Below are positions 26,699 to 35,531 of a DNA stretch of 64,000 bases, piece after piece. Location: contig NZ_JBEPSM010000001.1 of the NCBI RefSeq assembly GCF_040548815.1, positions 2,418,001 through 2,482,000 of the forward strand. Reading direction: 5' to 3'. The notes under the pieces were generated by a model that did not search any database, was not told where the DNA came from, and saw only the letters and a program-made list of their open reading frames with translations. Origin of the DNA: Kaistia defluvii (GTDB lineage Bacteria > Pseudomonadota > Alphaproteobacteria > Rhizobiales > Kaistiaceae). Made by a program: the position numbers and the translations under genes. Each line of letters opens with the position of its first letter. Position 1 is the stretch's first letter.

Positions 26699-27266
26699 TC
26701 GCGGCGAGACAAGTGTCTCGCCCACGGATTGCCCGGTCGCCCCGAAAGGGGCGGCCACGATCCGCGTCTGGGACCCGATCGTCCGGCTCTTTCACTGGAC
26801 CATCGTCACCGCCTGCATCCTCAACCTGTTCATTCTGGAACCCGGCCACGCGCTGCATCGCGCCGCCGGCTATACGGTCGCCGCGGCACTGGCGATCCGC
26901 CTGGTGTGGGGCTTCATCGGCACGCGCCATGCCCGCTTTTCCGATTTCTTCCCGACGCCGCGCCGACTGCTGCCCTATCTGCGCGCCCTGGTCCAACGCC
27001 GCGAGCCACGCCACCTGGGTCACAATCCCGCCGGCGCGGTCATGATGATCCTTCTCATGGTCCTGCTGTCGGGCGTATGCTTGACCGGTTGGATGATGGG
27101 CCTCGACGCTTTCTGGGGCGAGGACTGGCTGCAGGAAGTGCATGGCACGCTGGCAAATGCCATCATGGTGCTCGCGCTGTTCCATGCCGCCGCCGCGCTG
27201 TTCGAGAGCTTCCGGCATCGCGAGAACCTGGTTTTGTCGATGGTGACGGGTCGCAAGAAGGCATGA
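26691..27266 (+). CDS. Cytochrome b561-type membrane haem protein
   Basis: Di-haem b-type cytochrome of 191 residues with four transmembrane helices. IRVWDPIVRLFHWTIV starts helix 1 with the usual His ligand, LEPGHALHRAAGYTV holds another, and EVHGTLANAIMVLALFHAAAA carries two His on the last helix. This is the Ni/Fe-hydrogenase b-type/prokaryotic b561 layout. It starts at a GTG inside the PepSY gene and its stop overlaps the response-regulator ATG in ATGA. It would move electrons across the inner membrane, perhaps linked to metal or redox sensing by the PepSY protein. Confidence 0.9.
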   Translation: MIDRGETSVSPTDCPVAPKGAATIRVWDPIVRLFHWTIVTACILNLFILEPGHALHRAAGYTVAAALAIRLVWGFIGTRHARFSDFFPTPRRLLPYLRALVQRREPRHLGHNPAGAVMMILLMVLLSGVCLTGWMMGLDAFWGEDWLQEVHGTLANAIMVLALFHAAAALFESFRHRENLVLSMVTGRKKA

Positions 27267-27943
27267 GGATCCTGCTCGTCGAAGACAGCCCGCGCCTTCG
27301 CGAGCTCCTCATTGAAACCATCCACAAGGCGGAATGGCGCGTGGACGGCGTCGAAACGGTCGCCGACGCCCGCGCCGCCATCGCGGTCGCGCCCTATGAC
27401 CTGCTGCTCGTCGACCTCGGCCTGCCGGATGGCGACGGGCTCGATCTGGTCCGCGGCATCCGCGCCGATGGCCACACCATCCCCGTCCTGATAATGACCG
27501 CGCGCGGCGCGGTGGATGAACGGATCGCCGGCCTCGACGCCGGCGCGGACGACTATCTGGTCAAGCCGTTCAACCATTTCGAGCTGCTGGCGCGTTGCCG
27601 CGCGCTGCTGCGGCGCGCGCCGGCGCATGTCGCCGACCTGATCGAGCTGGGCCATGTCGCCTTCGACCCGACCAGCGCCGTCCTGTCCTGCGCCGGGGAG
27701 ACCGTCGCGCTCTCGCCGCGCGAGCGCTCGGTGCTCGCCGTGCTGCTGCGCAACGCCGGAACGGTCGTACCCAAGGAGCGGATCGAGGCGAAGCTCTCCG
27801 AATTCGGCGATGAGCTCTCCGCCAATGCCATCGAGCTTGCCATATCGAGGCTTCGCAAGCGGCTGGAGGGAATCGAGGCCGGCCTGGCGATCGAGACGGT
27901 GCGCGGCGCCGGCTATCTCCTGCGGGACCTCACCCATGGCTGA
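27263..27943 (+). CDS. OmpR/PmrA-family response regulator
   Basis: A 226-residue regulator. The receiver has the acidic pair ED near the N-terminus, the phosphoacceptor in LLLVDLGLPDGDG, Thr in LIMTARG and Lys in LVKPFN. The winged-helix output domain has SPRERSVLAVLLRNAG, SANAIELAISRLRKRLEG and TVRGAGYLL. Genes on both sides overlap it by 4 and 8 bases, so PepSY, cytochrome b561, regulator and kinase are one translation-coupled operon. Confidence 0.94.
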   Translation: MRILLVEDSPRLRELLIETIHKAEWRVDGVETVADARAAIAVAPYDLLLVDLGLPDGDGLDLVRGIRADGHTIPVLIMTARGAVDERIAGLDAGADDYLVKPFNHFELLARCRALLRRAPAHVADLIELGHVAFDPTSAVLSCAGETVALSPRERSVLAVLLRNAGTVVPKERIEAKLSEFGDELSANAIELAISRLRKRLEGIEAGLAIETVRGAGYLLRDLTHG

Positions 27944-29294
27944 GCGGGCGGCGCGCCGGCCCGGCCTGGTCGCGACGATCGCCTGGCGCATCGTCTTCTT
28001 CGCCGTCGTGGCGATGGCGGCGCAACTCGTCATCGTCTTCGCCGACTATTATTTCGACGATTCCGAACTCGGCTCGCTGATGATCGAGCGCGAGACGGCA
28101 CTGCTGGCGCAGGGCATCTCCCGCAAGGATGGCCAGTGGGCCTTCGAGTTGCCGGCTTCGATCGGAGGGTTCGGCCCCGACAGCCCCACCCGCGTCGCCC
28201 GCATCCGAACCCTCGATGGCACGCGGATCTTCTCGAATTGCGGTGATCAATGCCGCGAGCATCTGCTGCCTGAGGAGATCGATCCGCCGGATCGCTGGAC
28301 ACGGCTTCTGAGCCAGGGCAAGCCGATCGCCGTGGCGGGCGGACGGTCCATGCAGATCGACGGCCAGGAAGTGGTGATCGAGATCGCCATCCTCGACAAG
28401 AACGAAGCGGTGATGTGGCGCGCACTGGGTCACGAATTCGCCGATCACCTCGCCATCCCCATGCTGCTGCAACTGGTGCTGGTCCTGGGCGGTTCGCTCG
28501 TCTCGACCTGGCTCGCGATGCGGCCGGTCAAGGCGGCGGCGCGCCAGGCCGGAGCCATCGACCCGCTCGACCCGGAGCACAAGATCGACATCAGCCAGAT
28601 GCCGAGGGAAGTCGCGGAACTGGGCGTGGCGGTCAATCGCTCGCTCGCGCGGATCGGGCGGCTGATGCGCGAACAGAAGCTGTTCACCACGGCCGTCGCG
28701 CATGAGATCCGCACGCCGCTCGCCATGTTGCAGCTCGAGCTCGGCCAGATCGACAGTCCCCGCGCCCGGCGCATGGAAAAGGACGTCGAGGGGCTCGCCC
28801 GGTTCGTCGGCCAGATCACGGCGCTCGGCCGCCTCGAGGCGATCGAACGCAAGGGCTTCAAGCCGATCGACCTGGCCCAGCTTGGCCGGGGCGTGGTGGC
28901 CTCCATGGGGCCCTGGGTCTACGATCATGCGCACGCGATCGCCTTCGTGGAAAACGACGCCGGGGCCATGCTGGGGGATCGTGGGCTCCTGGAGGACGCC
29001 CTGATGAACCTCATCACCAACGCCGTCACGCATACGCCGCCCGGCACCGAGATCGAGCTTGGCGCCGGCCCGGGCCCCCGGATCGCGGTGGTCGACAAGG
29101 CGGGCCTCTATCACGCCGCGACAGGCGACGATGCGCCGATGGCCAAGGCCGGTGACAGCCTCGGCATGGGCCTTGAGATCGTCAAGCGGATCGCCGCGCT
29201 GCATGACGGCCGTTTCGCGATCTCGGCCGATCCGGCGACCGGCACGATGGCCGTGCTGACCTTCCCGCCGCTGGCTCCCAAGCCCGCGCCATGA
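27936..29294 (+). CDS. Membrane sensor histidine kinase (PmrB/QseC-like)
   Basis: Sensor kinase of 452 residues: helix 1 near residues 15-35, a periplasmic domain of about 130 residues, helix 2 (IPMLLQLVLVLGGSLVSTWL), a linker and the HisKA domain with phospho-His in VAHEIRTPL (about residue 256). The ATPase domain has the N-box DALMNLITNAVTHTPPG and a G2-like GMGLEIVKRIAALHDG. The G1 box is degenerate (VVDKAGLYHA in place of DxGxG) and the ATP lid is short. The start at 27936 overlaps the regulator gene by 8 bases. The periplasmic domain contains CGDQC, a possible metal or redox site. Confidence 0.91.
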   Translation: MAERAARRPGLVATIAWRIVFFAVVAMAAQLVIVFADYYFDDSELGSLMIERETALLAQGISRKDGQWAFELPASIGGFGPDSPTRVARIRTLDGTRIFSNCGDQCREHLLPEEIDPPDRWTRLLSQGKPIAVAGGRSMQIDGQEVVIEIAILDKNEAVMWRALGHEFADHLAIPMLLQLVLVLGGSLVSTWLAMRPVKAAARQAGAIDPLDPEHKIDISQMPREVAELGVAVNRSLARIGRLMREQKLFTTAVAHEIRTPLAMLQLELGQIDSPRARRMEKDVEGLARFVGQITALGRLEAIERKGFKPIDLAQLGRGVVASMGPWVYDHAHAIAFVENDAGAMLGDRGLLEDALMNLITNAVTHTPPGTEIELGAGPGPRIAVVDKAGLYHAATGDDAPMAKAGDSLGMGLEIVKRIAALHDGRFAISADPATGTMAVLTFPPLAPKPAP

Positions 29295-29328
29295 GCCCCG
29301 CTTCCCTCCCGCACCCAGGAAACCGAAG

Positions 29329-30030
29329 ATGCCACGTCATTTGACCCACCGGGAAAACCATCTGGTCCATCGCATCGGCTGGCTCCGAGCGGCGGTGCTC
29401 GGGGCCAATGACGGGATCCTCTCGACCTCCAGCCTGATCGTCGGAGTCGCCGCGGCGGCGTCCGGGCCGAGCGAAATCCTGCTGGCGGGCATCGCCGGCC
29501 TGGTGGCGGGCGCCATGTCGATGGCCGCCGGCGAATATGTTTCGGTGAGCTCGCAGGCCGACACCGAAAACGCCGATCTCGACCGGGAACGGGCGGAACT
29601 GGCGACCGATATCGAGGCCGAGCGACAGGAACTCGCCCAGATCTATGAGCAGAGAGGGCTGGACAGCGCTCTCGCCCGCCAGGTGGCCGAGCAACTGATG
29701 GCAAAGGATGCGCTCGGCGCGCATGCCCGCGACGAGCTCGGCATTTCCGAGATCACCACGGCCCGCCCCATCCAGGCGGCGATGGCATCGGCCGCGACCT
29801 TCTCCGTCGGCGCACTGATGCCGCTGCTGACAGCGTTGATAGCGCCGGCTTCCTGGGTGGTGCCGGCGGTGTCGATCGCCTCGCTCGCCTTTCTGGCCCT
29901 GCTCGGTGCCATCGGCGCCAAGGCCGGTGGCGCGAATGTGCTGAAAGCCACCATCCGCATGACCTTCTGGGGCGCGATCGCCATGGCAATCACCGCCGGC
30001 ATCGGCGCGGCCTTCGGCACGGTCGTCTGA
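29329..30030 (+). CDS. VIT1/CCC1-family iron or manganese transporter
   Basis: Membrane protein of 233 residues of the vacuolar iron transporter family. LRAAVLGANDGILSTSSLIVG and GAMSMAAGEYVSVSSQADTE are the two hallmark N-terminal segments; an acidic cytoplasmic helical domain rich in Glu follows (DRERAELATDIEAERQE), the metal-binding domain of VIT1. Three C-terminal helices complete it. It likely exports Fe(II) or Mn(II) from the cytoplasm. It follows the two-component operon by 34 bases, and a CDF exporter lies 3 kb away, supporting a metal-handling theme. Confidence 0.92.
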   Translation: MPRHLTHRENHLVHRIGWLRAAVLGANDGILSTSSLIVGVAAAASGPSEILLAGIAGLVAGAMSMAAGEYVSVSSQADTENADLDRERAELATDIEAERQELAQIYEQRGLDSALARQVAEQLMAKDALGAHARDELGISEITTARPIQAAMASAATFSVGALMPLLTALIAPASWVVPAVSIASLAFLALLGAIGAKAGGANVLKATIRMTFWGAIAMAITAGIGAAFGTVV

Positions 30031-30190
30031 CGCGCCGTCGCGTTCAAGACAGGAAACACCCAAGCGGCAAGACGGCACCGGAGCGGCCAACCTCCGCCTC
30101 CCCGGTCCCGATCGGGCTGAAGCGCCCTCCCCCGAACCCAGGTCCTCTCATTTTCTTTGACCGGTTGCGCAGGCCCTGATACTAAGGCAC

Positions 30191-30547
30191 ATGCCTTACC
30201 ATTCGTCGCCACTCGATCTCGCCTTCCACGCACTCAGCGACCCGACGCGTCGCGCCGTGGTCTCGCGGCTGGCCGAGGGCGAGGCGCAGGTCAGCGCGCT
30301 GGCAGAGCCTTTCGACATGGCGCTGCCTTCCTTCGTCCAGCATCTCAAGGTGCTGGAGGATTGCGGCCTGATCGCCAGCGAGAAACGCGGCCGCAGCCGC
30401 TGGTGCCGGCTGGTGCAGCCGCGCTTCGAGGAAGCGGCGGACTGGATGGAAGCGGAGCGTCGACGCTGGGCCCAGCGGCTGGATCGGCTGGAAGCCTATT
30501 TGGACAAGAGGGAGGCGGAGGATGAAGGATATGACAAATCTGTTTGA
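30191..30547 (+). CDS. ArsR-family regulator of the ArsR/AHSA1 pair
   Basis: A 118-residue winged-helix regulator. It has AFHALSDPTRRAVVSRLAEG, then ALAEPFDMALPSFVQHLKVL and ASEKRGRSRWCRLV, the helix-turn-helix and wing of this subgroup. It lacks the metal-binding CxC of ArsR/SmtB. Its 3' end overlaps the SRPBCC gene by 26 bases, a widespread arrangement in which the regulator controls the AHSA1-like protein. Confidence 0.91.
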   Translation: MPYHSSPLDLAFHALSDPTRRAVVSRLAEGEAQVSALAEPFDMALPSFVQHLKVLEDCGLIASEKRGRSRWCRLVQPRFEEAADWMEAERRRWAQRLDRLEAYLDKREAEDEGYDKSV

Positions 30548-31010
30548 GACCTGGTCGCTGGATCGGGAAATCGTGCTGGTGAAGCTTCTCGATCACCCGC
30601 GCGAAAAGGTGTTCGCCGCCTGGATGGACCCCGCGGCCTTGGCCGAATGGTATGGCCCGGCCGGCCTTCGCATCGAAAGCCACGAGGCCGATATCCGCGA
30701 GGGCGGGCTCTGGCGGTTCGACATGGTGGGCATGTTCGAAGGCCGGGAGCAGCGCTTCCCCAACCTGATGCGCTTTCTCGAGATCGTGCCGAACGAGCGG
30801 ATCGTGATGGACTATGGCATGCCCGCCGACGACGATCCCGAGCGCTTTCGCATGACCGTGACGTTCGACGAACAGTCTGACGGCAAGACGGTCCTGACCT
30901 TGCGCCAGTTGCATCCGAGCGCCCAGCGGCGTCGGGAGGTCATCGGCTTCGGCGCGGTGGAATATGGGCTGCAGACGCTAGACGGGCTCGCCGCCTGGCT
31001 GGATAGATGA
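30522..31010 (+). CDS. SRPBCC/AHSA1-like protein
   Basis: A 162-residue START/SRPBCC-fold protein of the activator-of-Hsp90-ATPase-1 group. VKLLDHPREKVFAAWMDPAA and LAEWYGPAGLRIESHEAD begin it, and GLQTLDGLAAWLDR ends it, all characteristic. The fold has a hydrophobic ligand cavity, but ligands of bacterial members are mostly unknown. It overlaps the ArsR gene, with GGAGG just before its ATG. Cytoplasmic. Confidence 0.9.
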   Translation: MKDMTNLFETWSLDREIVLVKLLDHPREKVFAAWMDPAALAEWYGPAGLRIESHEADIREGGLWRFDMVGMFEGREQRFPNLMRFLEIVPNERIVMDYGMPADDDPERFRMTVTFDEQSDGKTVLTLRQLHPSAQRRREVIGFGAVEYGLQTLDGLAAWLDR

Positions 31011-31311
31011 GCCTGTATAGCAGCTGATCGGGCTCTGCCCGTTCCCGGACAGCCGCGAGGTGCGAGTCGGGCCGATGGCCTGCTCGCCGCAGCGCGCCGG
31101 CTTCCAGATTCGCTTCACGCACTTCGGCTCGGCGCCCCGATCGCCAACCCGCTGCACGGCTAGTTTTCGCGACCCTTTTGCAACGCTGAGCCATGACATG
31201 GCGACGCAGCGACACGCTGCGTTTGCCAATCGAGCGGTTTGGCGGCAATGTCAGTTCGGCAAGATTTTCGCTGCTGTGCGCCGAAGTCTTTCGGGGGGCG
31301 GGCAACAGGAC
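31011..31311. other. Intergenic region, 301 bases, with one hairpin
   Basis: A short perfect hairpin, ACGCAGCG/CGCTGCGT with an ACA loop (31204-31222) followed by TTT, may end the ArsR/AHSA1 transcript. The rest would hold the promoter of the L,D-transpeptidase-like gene. An open frame runs through it in phase with that gene but has no supported start. Confidence 0.45.
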
Positions 31312-32040
31312 ATGGGACACTCCGACATCATGATCATGGACCGTATGTTTGCCGGTGGCGATGCGCTGCCTGAGGAAGCTCTGCCCGAAGCCGGGCCGGG
31401 GCAGCTTAACCGCCGATCGTTTCTGCTGGGTTCCGCCCTCGGTCTCGGTGCGCTGAGCCTGACCGGTTGCGCGTCATCGGGCGGTATGAGCCACGCCGAG
31501 GCGGTTCGCGCCTACGGACCGGTGGCCGGCGACAAATTCCCGATCGCCGCGGTCGATATCAGCAAGGTCGATCCGAAATATTACCGCCGCACCGTGCGCT
31601 ATCCCAGCAAGGAAGCGCCGGGCACGATTATCATCGACCCCGCCAAGCATTACGTCTATCGCATCGAAGGCGACGGAAATGCCACCCGCTACGGCGCCAA
31701 TGTCGGCCGCGAGGGTTTCCTGTGGAGCGGTGAGGCCTATGTCGGGCGCAAGGCCGAATGGCCGACCTGGACGCCGCCCAAGGAGATGATCGCGCGCCAG
31801 CCCGAGGCCGGAAAATATGCCGCCGGCATGCCGGGGGGCCCCGACAATCCGCTCGGCGCGCGCACGCTCTATCTCTATCAGGACGGCAAGTACACGCTCT
31901 ACACGATCTACAGCACCCGCGTGGCCCGCTCGATCGGAACCGGCGTGACCAGCGGCTGCACCGGCCTGCTGACGCAGGACATGCTCGACCTCTATGCGCG
32001 CACGCCGGTCAACACCAAGGTGCTCGTCCTCCCCGCCTAG
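31312..32040 (+). CDS. L,D-transpeptidase (YkuD-like) lipoprotein with altered active site
   Basis: Envelope protein of 242 residues. The N-terminal region has a twin-arginine signal NRRSFLLGSALGLGALSL ending in the lipobox LTGC. The catalytic domain keeps the family features NPLGARTLYLY and the nucleophile in TSGCTGLL (Cys 216). However, the usual IHGT His is a Tyr in TIYST (residue 200, exactly 16 residues before the Cys as in the family) and the Arg/Asn after the Cys are replaced. It may be inactive, use another base, or act on another bond. ATG at 31312 is the best start, though AGGA is only two bases before it. Confidence 0.84.
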   Translation: MGHSDIMIMDRMFAGGDALPEEALPEAGPGQLNRRSFLLGSALGLGALSLTGCASSGGMSHAEAVRAYGPVAGDKFPIAAVDISKVDPKYYRRTVRYPSKEAPGTIIIDPAKHYVYRIEGDGNATRYGANVGREGFLWSGEAYVGRKAEWPTWTPPKEMIARQPEAGKYAAGMPGGPDNPLGARTLYLYQDGKYTLYTIYSTRVARSIGTGVTSGCTGLLTQDMLDLYARTPVNTKVLVLPA

Positions 32041-32136
32041 GCGAGAGCCGACGAGGCAGCCCATCGGGTCCGGGGCAGTCTGCCGTCAAGCAGCGGCAGA
32101 CGCCTCGATCTTGGTTTCGCCGTGGCCTTGGCCCAC

Positions 32137-33225
32137 TCAGGCCGCGATCACGGTGGCGCGGTCGGGCAGCCAGGTCAGGACGAGGTCGCGACCGTCGGCG
32201 AAGGTGTCATCCGGATATTTGTCGACATGCGCCTCGAGCGCGACGGTGCGCGCATCCGGCAGCACCACGGCCAGGCGCCGCACATTGCCGACCCGATGGC
32301 TGCGAGCGATCCGCGCGGCGATGGCGTTGCCAGACTGCACATCGCCGGCCCCCCGCACCTTGAGGTCGATCGCCTCGGCCGGGATGACGATCTTGGCGCG
32401 CTCACCGGCGGCGATCGCGCCATTGGCGACGCCGACCAGCCGGCCGATTGGCGTATCGACTGCGACATGCCCGCCCTCGACCGTCCCGATGACGCCATCA
32501 AACACCGTATTGCGGCCGATGAACTGCGCCACGAAGGCGGTGTTGGGCCGGGTGTATAGATCGTGCGGCCGGCTGATCTGCTCGACGCGGCCGCGATTCA
32601 TCACCACGATCCGGTCCGAGAGCGACAGCGCCTCCGACTGCGCATGCGTGACGAAGACGAAGGTGATGCCCAGCGTGCGCTGCAGCAGCTTCAGCTCGTT
32701 CTGGATCGACTTGCGCAGATTGGCATCCAGCGCACCGAGCGGCTCGTCGAGCAGCAGGATATCGGGCTCGACCACCAGGCCGCGGGCGAGCGCGATCCGC
32801 TGCCTCTGGCCACCGGAGAGCTTGTCGGGGCGGCGATCGGCAATGTCCTCCAGCCCCAGATTGGCGATCATGCGTTCCACCTTGTCGTCGCGCTCGGCCT
32901 TGGCCATGCCCTTCACTTCGAGGCCGTAGCCGATGTTGCGGCGGACGGTCATGTGCGGGAACAGCGCGTAGCTCTGGAAGATCGTCGAGGTCGGGCGGCG
33001 CTCCGGCGGCAGGTCATTGACCCGCTGGCCACGAATGCGGATGTCGCCCGAGGTGATCGATTCAAACCCCGCGATCATCCGCAGCGTCGTCGTCTTGCCG
33101 CAGCCCGACGGTCCCAGGAAGGCGATGAACTCGCCCTTGGTCACCGACAGGTCGAAATTGGCGACGGCGGTGGTGCCGTCGTCATAGGTCTTGCCGAGAT
33201 TGATCAGTTCGAGATCGTAGCCCAC
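32137..33225 (-). CDS. PotA-like ABC transporter ATP-binding protein 2 (intact)
   Basis: ATPase of a polyamine/opine/Fe-type importer, 362 residues. Walker A GPSGCGKTT, Q-loop TIFQSYALFPHMTV, signature LSGGQRQRIALARGL, Walker B ILLLDEPLGALD and switch His in FVFVTHAQSEAL are all present. A C-terminal TOBE-like regulatory domain follows. The start is a GTG at 33225 with AGGAG at good spacing. It is the last gene of the operon. Because the other ATPase (36470-37546) lacks the switch His, this copy probably supplies the functional hydrolysis site of a heterodimer. Confidence 0.93.
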   Translation of the reverse strand: MGYDLELINLGKTYDDGTTAVANFDLSVTKGEFIAFLGPSGCGKTTTLRMIAGFESITSGDIRIRGQRVNDLPPERRPTSTIFQSYALFPHMTVRRNIGYGLEVKGMAKAERDDKVERMIANLGLEDIADRRPDKLSGGQRQRIALARGLVVEPDILLLDEPLGALDANLRKSIQNELKLLQRTLGITFVFVTHAQSEALSLSDRIVVMNRGRVEQISRPHDLYTRPNTAFVAQFIGRNTVFDGVIGTVEGGHVAVDTPIGRLVGVANGAIAAGERAKIVIPAEAIDLKVRGAGDVQSGNAIAARIARSHRVGNVRRLAVVLPDARTVALEAHVDKYPDDTFADGRDLVLTWLPDRATVIAA

Positions 33226-33316
33226 GGGAGTCTCCTGGTGCCGGGCGCGGACGCGATCGCGCATTCGGTTGGAGGAGCGGCGTCGACAAACGCCGCTCCA
33301 ATTGGTGGAAGCCGCG

Positions 33317-34552
33317 TCAGGCGCTGAGGAATTCGTCCCACTTCTGTACGAGGTGGTCATATTCCTCCGGCCACTGGTGCCAGTAGGCGACATTGGCCGC
33401 GCGCTGCTCCAGTGAGCCGCCGTCGCGCAGATCGCCTTCCTTGATGCCGCGCTCGGGCGCGCCGACCCAGGGCTTGCCCTCGTACCAGAAGGCATATTTT
33501 TCCGGCGCCATGAACTGCTTCAGATTGGTCGAGGGCGAGTAGTAGCCCTGCTCCGAAACGGCGATGCCCGGAGGGCCCGACAGCCAGTAATCGGCATAGG
33601 CGGCGACCGCTTCCTTGTTGGGCGAGGAAGCGAGCATGGCCGGGCCGATGGCCCAGCCGCGATAGCCTTCCTTCGGCACGGCGTACCGGCAGGCCTTGCC
33701 CTGCGCCTTGACGGCCATGACCGCCGGCTGCCAGGCGTCGCAGACGACCATCTCGCCCGATGCCAGCAGGTTGACGAGCTCGCCGAAATCGCCCCAGAGC
33801 GCACGGAACTGACCGTCCTTCTTCTTGGCGATCAGGAACTTGATCGCCTCGTCGATCTCGGCGGGCGACGGGTTGGCCGGGTTCTTCACGTCGGAAAGGC
33901 CGAGCGTGTTCATCGCCATGAACACCTGGCCGAGCGCCGTCAGCGGATCGGTGTTGAGGCCGGACTTGCCCTTCCACTTCGGGTCGAACAGCGCCGTCCA
34001 GCTGTTGGCTTCCTCGTCGGAAACGATCTCGGGATTGTAACCGACCGAATCGTAGTTGTAGACGGCGGGCACCAGCCAGAGCTTGGTCTGGCCTTCATCG
34101 GCCCAGATCTGGCCGGTGATCTGCGCGTTGGCGGCCCACTTGTCGTTCGGCTTGGTGAAGGTGTCGCGAATGTTGGCCCAGTTCTTCAGGGCGCTGACCG
34201 GCACGGCTTCGACATTGTTGGTCATGACGACGGCCGGCAGCCGTTCGACATTGGTTTCCCAGCAATCATAGTCGGCCGATCCGGAAAGGATCTTGGTCTG
34301 CGCGTCGGGGTGGGTCGAGGCCGTTCCCGAAACCGAGCCGACGCCCGATGCGGTCTTGAAGTCGGCCAGGATGCGTTCCTGCACGGTCACGGACAGGCCG
34401 ATCGTGCGCAGGCTCTCATTTGCCAGCGCGCTGTCCTGAGCGAAGGCCCGCGAGGCCGAGGCGAAGGGCACGCTGCCCGCCGCAACCGCCATTGCACCTG
34501 CGCCCGCACCCTTGAGCAGGAAGCGACGCGTCATCTCCATTTGTTTGTTCAT
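33317..34552 (-). CDS. PotD-like extracellular substrate-binding protein
   Basis: Periplasmic binding protein of 411 residues of the spermidine/putrescine-type group (SBP_bac_8-like). The N-terminus MTRRFLLKGAGAGAM is a twin-arginine signal with cleavage near RAFAQD. Segments such as LVPAVYNYDSVGYNPEIV, GEMVVCDAWQPAVMAV and PKEGYRGWAIGPAML fit the family. GAGGTGG precedes the ATG at 34552. It lies between permease C and ATPase 2 and defines the importer's substrate, which the neighbouring amidohydrolases suggest is an amide- or nitrogen-containing compound. Confidence 0.91.
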   Translation of the reverse strand: MNKQMEMTRRFLLKGAGAGAMAVAAGSVPFASASRAFAQDSALANESLRTIGLSVTVQERILADFKTASGVGSVSGTASTHPDAQTKILSGSADYDCWETNVERLPAVVMTNNVEAVPVSALKNWANIRDTFTKPNDKWAANAQITGQIWADEGQTKLWLVPAVYNYDSVGYNPEIVSDEEANSWTALFDPKWKGKSGLNTDPLTALGQVFMAMNTLGLSDVKNPANPSPAEIDEAIKFLIAKKKDGQFRALWGDFGELVNLLASGEMVVCDAWQPAVMAVKAQGKACRYAVPKEGYRGWAIGPAMLASSPNKEAVAAYADYWLSGPPGIAVSEQGYYSPSTNLKQFMAPEKYAFWYEGKPWVGAPERGIKEGDLRDGGSLEQRAANVAYWHQWPEEYDHLVQKWDEFLSA

Positions 34553-34676
34553 GGTCCACCTCGGTCTGGTTTTGCCTGCTGCTTTTGTTATGACCGGCAC
34601 CCGTCAGGCGGCGGGGCCGGAACACGCGGGGGACGAGGCGGAAGAGCCGCCTCCTTCTTGAATGACGGGCGGGCGG

Positions 34677-35525
34677 TCAGGCCGCCTCCTCCTGGACTGC
34701 AACCTGCTTGGCGCGCCGCACGGACAGGCCCATCAGCACCCCGTAGACGCTGAGCAGCGCGAAGGAGAACAGGGTCGTCAGCACGCCGAAGGCAAAGATG
34801 TTGGGATGGATCTCGACCGAGAACGTGCCGTAGATCGCCAAGGGCAGCGTCAGGTCGCGGCCGGAGGCGAACAGCGTGCGCGAGAACTCGTCATAGCTGA
34901 GCGTGAAGGCGAACATCATCGCCGACAGCACGCCCGGGAAGATCAGCGGGAACGTCACCTTTCGAAAGGTCCGCGCCGGCGATACGCCCAGCGACCAGGA
35001 CGCTTCCTCGACGCTCTGGTCGAAGCGGTTGAAGATCGCCAGCATCACGAGGAAGGCGAAGGGATAGGTGTAGACGACGTGCAGGACGAAAGCCGTGCCC
35101 CACCAATGCCGGTCGATGCCCAGCACGTTCGAGACCAGCGACATGCCGAGGCCGACCAGCAGGCCCGGCACCATCATGCCGAGCACGATCAGGTAGAAGA
35201 CGACGCCCGAGCCCTTGAAGCGGCTGCGGAAAGCCTGGGCCGACATGACGCCGAGCGTAGTCGAGACGACCATGGTCATGAAGGCGAGCGCCAGCGAGCG
35301 CAGCAGCCCGGAGCCGACCGGCAGCGGTGCGATGCGGCTGGGCGGCACCAGGCCGAGAAGGTGGCGATACCAGTAGGTCGACCACTCGACGATGGGGAAT
35401 TGCGGCCCGCCTTCCGGTCCCGTCTGGAAGGAGATGATGGCAAGCACCACCATCGGCGCATAGAGGAAGGTCAGGAACAGGACGATGTAGAGGCCGAGCG
35501 CTGGCTTCACGAATGTCGACTGCAT
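34677..35525 (-). CDS. PotC-like ABC transporter permease
   Basis: Inner-membrane permease of 282 residues with six helices. The EAA loop is EEASWSLGVSPARTFRKVTFPLI in part (first residues quoted only as EEASWSLGVSPARTF), followed by FPGVLSAMMFAF. FTLSYDEFSRTLFASG is typical of PotC/PotI. It begins 6 bases after the stop of the PotB-like permease, so they are co-translated and form the heterodimeric channel. Confidence 0.93.
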   Translation of the reverse strand: MQSTFVKPALGLYIVLFLTFLYAPMVVLAIISFQTGPEGGPQFPIVEWSTYWYRHLLGLVPPSRIAPLPVGSGLLRSLALAFMTMVVSTTLGVMSAQAFRSRFKGSGVVFYLIVLGMMVPGLLVGLGMSLVSNVLGIDRHWWGTAFVLHVVYTYPFAFLVMLAIFNRFDQSVEEASWSLGVSPARTFRKVTFPLIFPGVLSAMMFAFTLSYDEFSRTLFASGRDLTLPLAIYGTFSVEIHPNIFAFGVLTTLFSFALLSVYGVLMGLSVRRAKQVAVQEEAA

Positions 35526-35531
35526 GATCGC

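Noticed and set aside
31060..31311. N-terminal extension of the transpeptidase-like protein
   Set aside because: The extension is Cys/Arg-rich shadow sequence and would place the Tat signal and lipobox deep inside the protein.
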